NCBI GenBank assembly: GCA_963823675.1
Contig: CAWGMT010000012.1
Coordinates: 1,922,001-1,986,000 of the forward strand
Source: CAWGMT01 sp963823675
GTDB lineage: Bacteria; Planctomycetota; Planctomycetia; Isosphaerales; Isosphaeraceae
DNA length: 64,000 nt
Direction of reading: 5' to 3'
Shown in pieces: positions 19,125 to 27,469 of this stretch (the first letter of the stretch is position 1; each line of letters begins with the position of its first letter). Below the pieces are notes generated by a model. It was not told the origin of the DNA. It did no database searches and saw only the letters and a program-made list of their open reading frames with translations. The position numbers were made by a program, and so were the translations under genes.

Positions 19125-19964
19125 ATGGTGATCGAAGGCCGGAGGATCTACCTCGCCCGGGGTGCGAAGTCTCTTAGCGTCAATATCTGCGAGATGGACA
19201 ACCGACGCGGCGACTACGAGTGGATCGTCCGTGTCTTCAGGCCCCAGGACGTGACAGAGGCAGAGATCAGAGCCTGGAGCTCAATCGCGGACCTAATCGG
19301 GTGGCTGACGGACGCGAAAAACGGCGACATCGAGAAGGAACCACCTCCATCAGTAGACGCCGATCCGGGGATTGCCCACGAACCGCCGCCGGAGGAAGAC
19401 CGGATTTGGATTGAACAAGCGGTCACGATCGTCGAGGAGTCGCTCGACCAGCTAGTATCTGAGTTCCTGCGAGCCCCCTACTTGCATCGCGTCGAGCATT
19501 CCCTGCACGCCCGGCTGTTCGCCATGCTGTTCGCGCAGCCGCACCTCAACTGCGAACTGCCGCTGAGCAACCGGCGAACGCTGACGCAGCCGATCCACAA
19601 GGAGTGGCCCGAGACTGTGCCATCGCCAGAGACGCGGCGGGGCAATTTCGACCTGGCCATCCTGTCACCCGCGCTTCTGGCCGGAAGCTCGGTGGAGGCG
19701 TTCCGGCGAGGGAACATCCCAGCACCGATCGTGATCGAACTGGGCCTCGACTACGGGGCGGCTCACCTCGGCCAGGATGCCGAGAAGCTGATCCAGAGCC
19801 GGGTGCAGCACGGCTATTTGGTCCAATTCACGCGTCGTGCGACTTCGGAAAAAGAGACCAAACTTGTCCTCGACCCGGGCGGGGCCACGAAAGTGGCCTT
19901 CGCATGCACGGCGGAGCCCGGTCGATTCAAACGGGTGAACGGCGATCGGATCGAGACTCGTTGA
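19125..19964 (+). CDS. PD-(D/E)xK-like nuclease-fold protein, unknown function
   Basis: A 279-residue protein from ATG 19125 with AAGGGG upstream; an in-frame TTG at 19101 is less likely. The first 75 residues form a small alpha/beta domain (MVIEGRRIYLARGAKSL...). After an acidic Pro-rich linker comes a region with the spacing of a restriction-like fold: HSLHARLFAMLF helix, then RGNFDLAIL (candidate Asp), then PAPIVIELGLDYG (candidate Glu), then a helix QDAEKLIQSR and a strand GYLVQFTR. The usual ExK lysine is replaced by Gly, so it may be a degenerate or variant active site. It lies in an island with two other nuclease-like genes. Confidence 0.6.
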   Translation: MVIEGRRIYLARGAKSLSVNICEMDNRRGDYEWIVRVFRPQDVTEAEIRAWSSIADLIGWLTDAKNGDIEKEPPPSVDADPGIAHEPPPEEDRIWIEQAVTIVEESLDQLVSEFLRAPYLHRVEHSLHARLFAMLFAQPHLNCELPLSNRRTLTQPIHKEWPETVPSPETRRGNFDLAILSPALLAGSSVEAFRRGNIPAPIVIELGLDYGAAHLGQDAEKLIQSRVQHGYLVQFTRRATSEKETKLVLDPGGATKVAFACTAEPGRFKRVNGDRIETR

Positions 19965-20083
19965 GCGATGGGAAACCGCACGCAGAGGGCCCCCTTGGGC
20001 CGGATCGCCCATGTCTGCCCTGGTTGATCCCAGCCTGGTCTCCGGCGACAATTACTGGAGGGACCGCCCTGCGGAGTCGCCGG

Positions 20084-20551
20084 ATGTCAGCCAATAAGCC
20101 TTCCCGCCTGATCCCGAGCCTGTCCGGTGCCGCCGGGGCCTATTTCGTGGCCGCCGAGCTCTCGCGCCGCGGCTACATTGCGACCCTGACCATGCGGAAC
20201 GCCCGCGGCATCGACCTGCTGGCCGTCAACCTGTCCGCTACCCGCTCGGTTAGCATCCAGGTGAAGACGAACCAGGACTCGGCGAAGGCGTGGATTCTGG
20301 ATCACAAGGCCGAGACGCTGGTCGCGGACAACCTCTTCTATGTGTTCGTGAACCTGAACGGCCAGGCGGCCCCGGCCTTCCACGTCGTGGAATCGGCCAT
20401 CGTAGCCGAATACTGCCACCGCACGCACCGGGCATGGCTCGCGGGCGTCAAGCGGGACGGCTCCGCCCGCAAGGACAATTCGATCAGGGAGTTCCACGAC
20501 GCCGAGTGCACGTATCTGAGCGCCTGGCACCGGCTGGGGCTGGCCGAGTGA
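20084..20551 (+). CDS. small PD-(D/E)xK-like (Mrr-type fold) protein
   Basis: A 155-residue protein; ATG 20084 is preceded by GGAG at 7 bases. The sequence GAAGAYFVAAELSRRGY is the first helix of a restriction-endonuclease-like fold. RGIDLLAVN gives the metal-binding Asp and VSIQVKTNQ gives the Q-x-K motif in place of ExK. This arrangement is shared by a widespread family of short nuclease-like proteins found alone or in defence islands. The length fits a single domain. Substrate is unknown. Confidence 0.65.
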   Translation: MSANKPSRLIPSLSGAAGAYFVAAELSRRGYIATLTMRNARGIDLLAVNLSATRSVSIQVKTNQDSAKAWILDHKAETLVADNLFYVFVNLNGQAAPAFHVVESAIVAEYCHRTHRAWLAGVKRDGSARKDNSIREFHDAECTYLSAWHRLGLAE

Positions 20552-20622
20552 GAGCGGCGGCCTTGCGCGCCTTGCGGCTTATTTGAATAGAATTCAGAAA
20601 GGTCGAATTAGGACACTATGCG

Positions 20623-21252
20623 ATGACCGAGAAAAACGAAAAGTGCAGGCTGGAGAAAGCAGTAGATGCTGCAGCGAGGAACTGGCCGGCAGCCAGCGGC
20701 GACACCAACCTCGTGGACATCCATTGGCTTGCTAGGACGATCCGCGAAGAACTAGGGGTTGCGCTACCGACCGAGTTCCCGTCGAACAAGATCGGGGTTC
20801 AGGCCTTCGAATGCGTAGAGACCAACCTGCTCCGAGACGTCGGCAATAAGGTTCTTCGCGACACGCCCAGGGCTGAACTCGTGCGTCGCATAGAGGGATT
20901 GCCAGCGGCGCTGAAGGGAATCCTCCCATTCACCGATGAACAGAACCTCGTCGTAAGCCTGTACGCGTGGCACGGCTGCATCCACATGGCGAAGGTCCTG
21001 CGCTGTACGCGCGTCATTCCTGGGGGACAAGCGCTGTACACCCCGCAAATGCGTCGCGACGGCTACGAACACATCAAGGCCGATTGGACCCAAGAGGAAA
21101 GCCAAGGAAATCCCTGGGTGCGCTTTGGCGTCTCGCTGACTCGGCGGATGGAGCAGGGACGGAAGAAAGAGAACTTTGACTTCGAGGTCCACGAGAATTG
21201 GGTCCCGGACGATTCGCCGTACTGGGAGAGTGAAGACGGAGGTGCTTCTTGA
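20623..21252 (+). CDS. protein of unknown function, coupled to trypsin-like protease
   Basis: A 209-residue, mostly helical protein not recognised as any family. The C-terminal third is rich in charged residues and ends in an acidic tail (DDSPYWESEDGGAS). Its stop codon overlaps the TTG start of the next gene, and the ribosome site GGAGGT for that gene lies inside its last codons. The two are therefore translationally coupled. A role as the regulator, target or sensor partner of the protease is inference from this coupling. Confidence 0.65.
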   Translation: MTEKNEKCRLEKAVDAAARNWPAASGDTNLVDIHWLARTIREELGVALPTEFPSNKIGVQAFECVETNLLRDVGNKVLRDTPRAELVRRIEGLPAALKGILPFTDEQNLVVSLYAWHGCIHMAKVLRCTRVIPGGQALYTPQMRRDGYEHIKADWTQEESQGNPWVRFGVSLTRRMEQGRKKENFDFEVHENWVPDDSPYWESEDGGAS

Positions 21253-22076
21253 GCCCAGAGAACGTGTATCACAGCGTCTCAATCATTCGCATGATTGCAG
21301 ACCTACCTGCTGAAATCGATCTGTCCACGGGCATGCCAAAGCAAGGAAAGGCAGCTCAAGCCAACGCCTCGGTTGCAACCGGCACCTGCTTCTTTTACGC
21401 GCGAGGTGAGAGGCGGTTCATCGTGACGAACCGCCATGTGCTTGATGTGAAAACCCCTCGAGCAGGTCAACAGATACCGGCCAAGCAGGTTTCTATTCAG
21501 GTCCGATTGCGAGCCGGCAACAGCGCAACGGTCCCCAACCCTCTGAAACAACAGAACGAACCTCTGTGGAAGTCACACGCCAATTCCGATGTCGATGTCG
21601 CGCTGCTTCCGTTTACACCGCCCTCCGATGCAGATGTTCACTTTTGGTCGAGCGCAGACTTCCTGCCCGAGCAGTACGCACTTGAGCTCGCCGAGCCCGT
21701 CATCTGTGTCGGCTACCCGATGGCGTTTTGTGACAAGCTGAACAATCGGCCGATCCTCCGCCACGGCTCGATAGCGACGGAGTATGGAATCAACTTCCTT
21801 GGGAAGCCGTACTTTCTGACGGATGCCGTGCACTTCCACGGCAACAGCGGCACGCCGGTCATCACGCGTGAGAGAAGGGAGTGGAGAGGAAAAGATGGCG
21901 GGATTCATTCGAACGAAGGCCCGGAGTGCTATCTGCTCGGTGTCCACTCTCGGCGGGAGTATGTGCAAGAGAAGCCTGTGTCAATCGGAATCGATTCCCA
22001 GGACGACCTGATTGATTTGGGGTTGGGCGCAACTTGGTACGCCCATCTGATTGAAGAAATCGCGGCGATGTTTTGA
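21249..22076 (+). CDS. trypsin-like serine protease
   Basis: A 275-residue protein starting at TTG 21249 behind GGAGGT. The chymotrypsin-fold triad is visible: His in FIVTNRHVLD, Asp in SDVDVALLPF, and Ser in HFHGNSGTPV. There is no signal peptide, so it should act in the cytoplasm. Cytoplasmic trypsin-like domains without export signals recur in bacterial conflict and defence systems, often with a coupled unknown protein. Here the partner is the gene at 20623-21252. Substrate is unknown. Confidence 0.85.
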   Translation: MSPENVYHSVSIIRMIADLPAEIDLSTGMPKQGKAAQANASVATGTCFFYARGERRFIVTNRHVLDVKTPRAGQQIPAKQVSIQVRLRAGNSATVPNPLKQQNEPLWKSHANSDVDVALLPFTPPSDADVHFWSSADFLPEQYALELAEPVICVGYPMAFCDKLNNRPILRHGSIATEYGINFLGKPYFLTDAVHFHGNSGTPVITRERREWRGKDGGIHSNEGPECYLLGVHSRREYVQEKPVSIGIDSQDDLIDLGLGATWYAHLIEEIAAMF

Positions 22077-22456
22077 TCAGTTGTCTACCGAATCACCTGG
22101 GACGACACCCACTTTTCCCAGCTTCGGTCCGACGACACTGCGGTCGATCAGACCGACGCGCTGACCTGCGGCCCTCCAAAGAGCTGCACTAACATGCGCC
22201 AACCGGCCCTCCTGTTTGCGTTTTTCGGCGCAAAGAAGCTAGGCGAGGGCTTCCCACCAGAGATCGCGGTGCGAGGAAAGTGCGCAGCTCATCGTGAGAT
22301 TGGGGCGGCCGATTTTCAATTCGCGTATAATTCCTCAGAGCGTCGCGTGCGATCTCGCAGTCTTATGTAAGCGCGAACCTTACTGGGTGCGCGCCGCGTC
22401 GGTATGACAGAAGATCACACGTGGGTTGCTCCGGCCATCCGCAACTGGGAGGCACT
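22077..22456. other. intergenic between two accessory operons
   Basis: About 380 bp with no recognisable gene. It follows the protease stop and precedes a ribosome site at 22445, so it should hold the promoter of the next three-gene operon. Confidence 0.4.
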
Positions 22457-23730
22457 ATGTCAGCTTCTGAAGGCCTTCGCATCATCTCAGTTGCGAAGAC
22501 GCTGGAATCGTACCAGCGCGACCACAACATCTCTCGCTACCTCGCCGCCACGCAACGCGCTGGCCGGGCTGGGAATTTCCTGTCCTCGCTGCGCAACCAG
22601 GACCGCCTCTCCTGGGGCAAGTTCATCGCGCACGCAGCCAACGCCTGCCTCGACGCGCTGAGCGTCAAGACCTACCTCCTGCCCTGGTTGAAGTCGAGCG
22701 GCTTCGTCAACGTCAGCCCTGGCGAGAAGCCGAGCGTCTCCTGCAACGTGGTCGATCACGACGCAATTTTGCGATCGACATCGTCGCTTTTCCGAAGTCT
22801 CGACCCGACGCCCGAAGAGATTGCCGTCCTCGGCCTGCTCGACCTCGGCATCCGCGTCCCGACGGCAAAGCCGGACGCCTTCAGCCAGATGCCCTCAGAG
22901 CGGGAGGAGATCCTGGAGCGCGGGCTCGAACTCGCCCGCGCCTACAGCGTGGTCAAGGTCCTCGACGACCGCGACACGCGCGACCCGGTAATTTACAGCC
23001 CCCTCATGTGGGGCGACAACATCGCCAAGGCCGGAAAGGCGCTCAGCCACCTGAGAGCCGACCGCCGCGCTTTGCTGCTCGCCCTAATGGAACAGGTGCG
23101 GCAATACCAGGGGCTCCCGGAGCAGCAGGCGCTTCGCTGGGCGAGGTCTCGGGCGACCCCGAACTGGTCGATTTCATGGTCGGCCTGGGCCTGCTTGACA
23201 GGACGCAGATCGTGACACGGGACGGCGGGCGCGCCCTGTTCCTGACCACGCCGCACCTCTACGGCGAGCTGGCCGTCAACCACGGCAGGGACGTCTGCGA
23301 CAAGGTGCGCCTTTTCCTCGACAGCATCCGGCACGGCCAACACTTCGGCGAGTGGCACACGGGCAAGATCAGCGACCCGGTGCGCCTGCTGGGCAAACTC
23401 ATCGACCAGGGCGAGATCGGCCCCTGCACCGCCATCGGCAGCGACTACGTCCTCGTCGAGAAGGCCGGCGTAGTCAACGTGCAGCAGAGCGGGATGCGGC
23501 CCGGCCAATACGTGATGCGGCTCGTGCAGGAGGACACCGTGAGGCTGATCCGCGACATCCTCAGCCAGGAGGTTTCGCCCGGCGGCCTGGGGTCAGGAAC
23601 GGGCCCCGGTGCGCTCGGGCAGGACCGATTCGTCTCGGCCGAGCAGACGCGCGGCACGCTCGGCGACCTGCCGGAGCCCACACGCCGGGCCGAGGCGGAG
23701 ATGCTCAAGAACCTCCGGGAGCTGATCTGA
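22457..23730 (+). CDS. protein of unknown function in a nuclease operon (one frameshift)
   Basis: Start MSASEGLRIISVAKTL at 22457, with GGGAGG upstream. The first frame runs about 225 residues to EQVRQYQGLPEQQ; near 23130 the reading frame changes and continues ASLGEVSGDPELVDFMVGLG to the stop at 23730. The joined protein is about 424 residues. The C-terminal half (DRTQIVTRDGGRALFLTTPHLYGELA) looks like a winged-helix or wedge-type domain, but I recognise no family. Its TGA overlaps the ATG of the nuclease gene (TGATG), so it is coupled to it. Confidence 0.65.
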
Positions 23731-24542
23731 TGGCCGCAAAGCAGAACCTCGAGACCGGCACGCCGCTGGAGGCGCGGATGCAGCGCCTGTTCATGTGCCA
23801 GGGGGCGTTCGCGGAGCGCGGCCTGTTCCTGCGCGCGGCGAGGGGCAGCCCCAAGCTGGTGACTGACGTGGATGTCGTCGCGCACGACTACAACATCAAC
23901 TTTTACCACCGCAGGCTCTATGCCGAATGCAAGGGCGGGAAGAACAAGAGCGCCCTTGACCGCGTCGTGTGGGTCAGGGGCCTGATGGAAGCCATCGGGG
24001 CGGACCACCCGCACTTGGTGATCGACCACTGCGATCCCGTCACCGCTCAGTTCGCCCGCACTCTTGGCGTCGAGATCCTCCAGGCTGCGAGCCTGTCCGC
24101 CCTGAAATCCGCTCTGCGGATCGGTCCGCACTTCTGGCCGGGCCGGGCGAACGTCGCCACCTACTTGCCCGTGGAAGAGTCGATCAAACGCATCATCGAC
24201 CGGTCCACCTCGGGCGACTTGTCGGAGTGGCTCGCGCAGGCGTCCGAGATCTGGCGGGACGCCTCCGCACTGGCGTTTTCCTACGGGAAGCTGAACTCCC
24301 TCATCGGCGCAGTCGAGGCGTGCTCCGCGATCGCGGCCAGCTCCTCGCCGGCCGCCGAGGAGATGGCGGCGCTACGCTATGCGGCATCGGCGCTCCTGGT
24401 CAGGCTGAGCCAGTACGTCCTGTACGCCGCATCCGACACGCTGGCGATGGGCCCCACCGAGCGCGAACATTACCTGGCCGAACGGCTCACCGCGGGCGGG
24501 CTTGAACTTGAACAATCGCGGCGTATCCTCGATAGGCGCTGA
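23730..24542 (+). CDS. restriction-endonuclease-like (PD-(D/E)xK) protein
   Basis: A 270-residue protein. The N-terminal 130 residues show a nuclease fold: helix ARMQRLFMCQGAFAERGLFL, then LVTDVDVVAHDYN (metal-binding Asp), then RLYAECKGGKNKS (E-x-K). This is the Mrr-like signature and all key residues are present. The C-terminal half is helical with AALRYAASALLVRLSQYVLY. It is translationally coupled to the gene upstream (TGATG overlap) and followed two bases later by a third gene. The set looks like a compact defence or DNA-processing operon; this is inference. Confidence 0.75.
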   Translation: MAAKQNLETGTPLEARMQRLFMCQGAFAERGLFLRAARGSPKLVTDVDVVAHDYNINFYHRRLYAECKGGKNKSALDRVVWVRGLMEAIGADHPHLVIDHCDPVTAQFARTLGVEILQAASLSALKSALRIGPHFWPGRANVATYLPVEESIKRIIDRSTSGDLSEWLAQASEIWRDASALAFSYGKLNSLIGAVEACSAIAASSSPAAEEMAALRYAASALLVRLSQYVLYAASDTLAMGPTEREHYLAERLTAGGLELEQSRRILDRR

Positions 24543-24544
24543 AG

Positions 24545-24961
24545 ATGGCCGTGGCCCACCTCCGGACCCAGCGCATCGAGCCACCCCCGACCTGGACGGT
24601 CGATCACATGCTGTCCGCGCCCGCTTACGCGAAGCCGTTCGTCACCGTCATCGAGCGGGTCATCGCAGACGGGGAGCAGTCACGGCTGCTCCCCCTGGCG
24701 ATGGAGCTGCGGCTATTCGGCTTCGGCGGCGACGAGGCAAGCAGTGGGCGCGTGGTAGCCAGGGTGCGCCAGGCGCTCGCGCCGACCGGGCTCGTCATCG
24801 CCTTCGCACGGCAATCGCTGGGCCTCCCCGAGTCTCTGAGCTCGGGCCTGGGGACGGACGTGGCGGGCGTCAACGCCGTTACAGCAGGCCGTGCAGGTGC
24901 GTCCGTCGCCAAACCCGAAGGCAGCCCCCAGGCTGACCAGAATCCGGCTCAAGCCAGGTGA
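24545..24961 (+). CDS. third gene of nuclease operon, unknown function
   Basis: A 138-residue protein whose ATG follows the nuclease stop by two bases. The first 100 residues are compact (PAYAKPFVTVIERVIADGEQSRLLPLAMELRLFGFGG...); the last 40 are low-complexity (AGRAGASVAKPEGSPQADQNPAQ). No family is recognised. The tail could be a frameshift product, so the true C-terminus is uncertain. Confidence 0.55.
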   Translation: MAVAHLRTQRIEPPPTWTVDHMLSAPAYAKPFVTVIERVIADGEQSRLLPLAMELRLFGFGGDEASSGRVVARVRQALAPTGLVIAFARQSLGLPESLSSGLGTDVAGVNAVTAGRAGASVAKPEGSPQADQNPAQAR

Positions 24962-25379
24962 CTTTGCGTCCCAACATCTCCCCGCGTGACGTTTCCTGCG
25001 GGCAGCGTGGACTACGCCCATCAACATCTGCGCCTCATCTTTGATTCCAGAGACCAGCGGCTTGCGACCGTCGGTCCGACACACCGACGCATGCAACAGC
25101 CAGCGCGCGAGGAACCGACAGGGAGGACCCCAAAGCTGGCTCATGCCAGACAGCCAAGGACGACGGTGGTACACCCGACGTGGGGTTCCTCGCTCGATGG
25201 AAACGAGGACCAAGACTCCGGACTGCGTCGCTCCTCGGTGGAACGAAACAAAGAAGCAGACGGTTTTGCGCGCCTTCGGTGCGGAGAGACCAAGGAAGGA
25301 GACGCTGTTGGTCGCGCTCGCCTGACGATCGAAGTCGGCGCTGAATTCCCGATCGGTATCACGATCACTAAGCCGCGGG
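24962..25379. other. intergenic, no gene seen
   Basis: A 418-bp interval between convergent genes. A plus-strand frame of 160 codons overlaps it but has no recognisable domain or ribosome site. No hairpin with a T run was found. Confidence 0.35.
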
Positions 25380-25721
25380 CTAGGGTTGCCTTCCTGACCT
25401 TTTCTGATTCACCTTCTGTGCCTCGGTCTTGGCGAGGGATTTTCCCCAGCCTGTACGGCCGACCGTGAATTCCAGATGGCCGCCGTCCTCCGTCAGGACG
25501 TCGAACCCGCATTTCAGGTCCCCGTCCGAATCTACCTCCGGCTCGAGAAAGGGATCTACCCGGCATTTCATTCCGTTCTTGAGGGCGAACTCTGGTGTCT
25601 TGAGGATCGCCTGATAGATGTGGCTGAGGACTTCCTTGGCCTGCACATCAGCCTCCTCCTGGAGCGCACGTATTTGCTCAGCGGTCGGTCTCGTCTGCCG
25701 GTCTCTGGGGCGTGGAGGCAT
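25380..25721 (-). CDS. small accessory protein of unknown function
   Basis: A 113-residue protein. The N-terminus is basic and Pro-rich, followed by a helix (AEQIRALQEEADVQAKEVLSHIYQAIL) and a beta-rich part (CRVDPFLEPEVDSDGDLKCGFDVLTEDGGHLEFTVGRTGWGK). It lies 14 bp after the stop of the next gene on the same strand, so the two form an operon. Not recognised. Confidence 0.6.
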   Translation of the reverse strand: MPPRPRDRQTRPTAEQIRALQEEADVQAKEVLSHIYQAILKTPEFALKNGMKCRVDPFLEPEVDSDGDLKCGFDVLTEDGGHLEFTVGRTGWGKSLAKTEAQKVNQKRSGRQP

Positions 25722-25735
25722 AGTTTGCGGGCCGG

Positions 25736-26005
25736 TCAGGCGGCCTGCTGAGCCCGTTGCTGCTGTTGCTGGTTCAAGATCCAGGAATGCGCCTGGTCGA
25801 GCAGTTTACAGAGCGGGAGGATATCATCCTTGCCAAAGTTGTCCGACTGTTTCCAATCCTCGCCCTGCTTATAGCTCTTGTTCGATGTAACACTGAACCA
25901 TGGGCCTTTGTCGCTCTCGTTGCGCCAAACGGCGACTTCGATCGCGCCGTCGCGAAACTTCTCCGCCGGTTTCCTCGCCTTATCGGTAGTGGACTTGTCA
26001 GACAT
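25736..26005 (-). CDS. small conserved accessory protein
   Basis: An 89-residue protein with KFRDGAIEVAVWRNESDKGPWFSVTSNKSYKQGEDWKQSD, a strand-rich core of a type often seen in planctomycete accessory regions and plasmids, ending in a Gln-rich tail (NQQQQQRAQQAA). The core resembles small nucleic-acid-binding or mobile-element proteins, but no function is assigned. It starts about 150 bp from tRNA-Val fragment 3 and is read away from it, a typical position for an island boundary gene. Confidence 0.65.
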   Translation of the reverse strand: MSDKSTTDKARKPAEKFRDGAIEVAVWRNESDKGPWFSVTSNKSYKQGEDWKQSDNFGKDDILPLCKLLDQAHSWILNQQQQQRAQQAA

Positions 26006-26151
26006 AATCGTATCCTCCGTTGTTGCGTTGAAAAACTGTCACTGGGCAAGAGGGCATGGCATGGGCTTCACCGCGCCCTCCCGACTCCGCGTTCGTCGGC
26101 AACCAGCCTGACCGTTTCGTTGAACGCCGTAAGTCTTTATCAAGGCTTGAA

Positions 26152-26195
26152 TGGGCGATGAGGGATTCGAAGCCCCGACGTCCTGCGTGTAAAGC
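26152..26195 (-). repeat. partial tRNA-Val 3' half, copy 3 (att-like, diverged)
   Basis: Forty-four bases matching 31352-31395 of the intact tRNA-Val with two substitutions (C to G in the T arm, A to G in the variable region). It is the most diverged of the three fragments and the shortest, so it probably represents the oldest event. Confidence 0.8.
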
Positions 26196-26713
26196 CAAAG
26201 CTTTACGCCGAACTCATTCGCCGCAACCGGCAGAGGCGTAAAGTTTTGCGTCATTGGCCTGAAAGCCGTGAGATTTCCAGGAATTCTCACCAATTAACAG
26301 GATTTCGCGTGTTTTATCGCCATGTCTCTGCCATGGCAGGGCTTTATGTTTCGATGGGACGAAGAGGAGCTCGGGCGCGGGGCCACGGTCTGCCGTTCAT
26401 CGACCCTCCCTGTCGCGGTGCCATGGATCGTCGCCTGACGCAATGCAGGTCAGTCCGAGCGCGCCGGCTGCTTCGATGTGTTACACGACCGCGCCGTTCG
26501 CGTGTGTGCCCTCCTTGTTGACGGCAGCCTTGATGGTTTGAATCACACAGCAAATCGGTTCGCGCTGGCGCTATGCTTGTTTACCCGGCAAGTCTGTAAT
26601 GAAATCGAACTTGGGCTAGAATTGCGTCCTGTCGCCGTCGGGGAATCGTGAGTTCTGAACCGGGTCGACGAACGAGTGACCTCCATTTGGTCAAACCTTG
26701 CGTAAGGAAGACC
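26196..26713. other. intergenic before sigma factor
   Basis: About 500 bp with no recognisable gene on either strand. It should contain the promoter of the sigma/kinase unit. Confidence 0.35.
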
Positions 26714-27378
26714 GTGCCGACCTCCGAATCCACTTGCTGGACCGTCATCCGAGCCGCGGCGGCGGGCAGCCCCGCGGACCGTGAGGAACTGGCGCGCCGG
26801 TACCTCGGCGTCGTCCGCGCGTACTTGGCCGCCCGCTGGCGCGGCTCGACGCTGCGTAACGATCTTGACGACGCCACGCAGGAGGTGTTCGTCGAGTGTT
26901 TTCGCCGGGGTGGTGCCCTGGAAGCCGCCGGGGCCGGCCGGGTACCTGGCTTTCGCGCCTTCCTCTACGGCGTCATCCGCAACGTGGCCCGCCGGTTCGA
27001 GAGCCGGCCTGTCCGAGCTGCTGGCACAACGCCTGAGATCCCTGCGGATGAGTCCAGTCAGTCGCGCCTCTTCGACCGAACCTGGGCACGAGCGATCATG
27101 GCCGGCGGCGGCCGAGTTGCAGAAAACCCGGGCACACGAGCGCGGCCCCGAGGCGGTGCGAGCGCGTCGAACTGCTGCGGCTGCGGTTCGAGGAGAACCT
27201 GCCCATCCGGGCCATCGCCGAGCGCTGGGGCGTCGATGCGCGATCGCTTCATCATGCCTATGCCCTGGCCCGACAGGATTTCAAGGCCGCGCTCCTGGAG
27301 GTCGTCGCGTTTCATCAGCCCGGCACACCGGTGGAACTGGAAGAGGAAGCGGCGAGCCTCTTGAAGGCGCTTTCCTAG
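26714..27378 (+). CDS. ECF-type sigma factor (two frameshifts)
   Basis: Starts at GTG 26714 with AAGGAAG upstream. Region 2 is seen in LARRYLGVVRAYLAARWRG...NDLDDATQEVFVECFRRGG and PGFRAFLYGVIRNVARRFE. The frame changes near 27100 (to AAELQKTRAHERGPEAVR) and near 27165 (to VELLRLRFEENLPIRAIAE), which begins region 4 and continues RWGVDARSLHHAYALARQDFKAALLEVV to a TAG at 27376. Continuous homology across the shifts indicates one gene of about 220 residues. It precedes the kinase at 27470 by 91 bp, the third sigma-kinase pair in the window. Confidence 0.8.
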
Positions 27379-27469
27379 TTTTTTTCTGCTTTTTCGATTT
27401 TTTTCGCGCGAAAATCGCCCTGCCCTGATCCTGGGGAAACAGATTCCCGTGGATACGGAGCCCCAAGCC

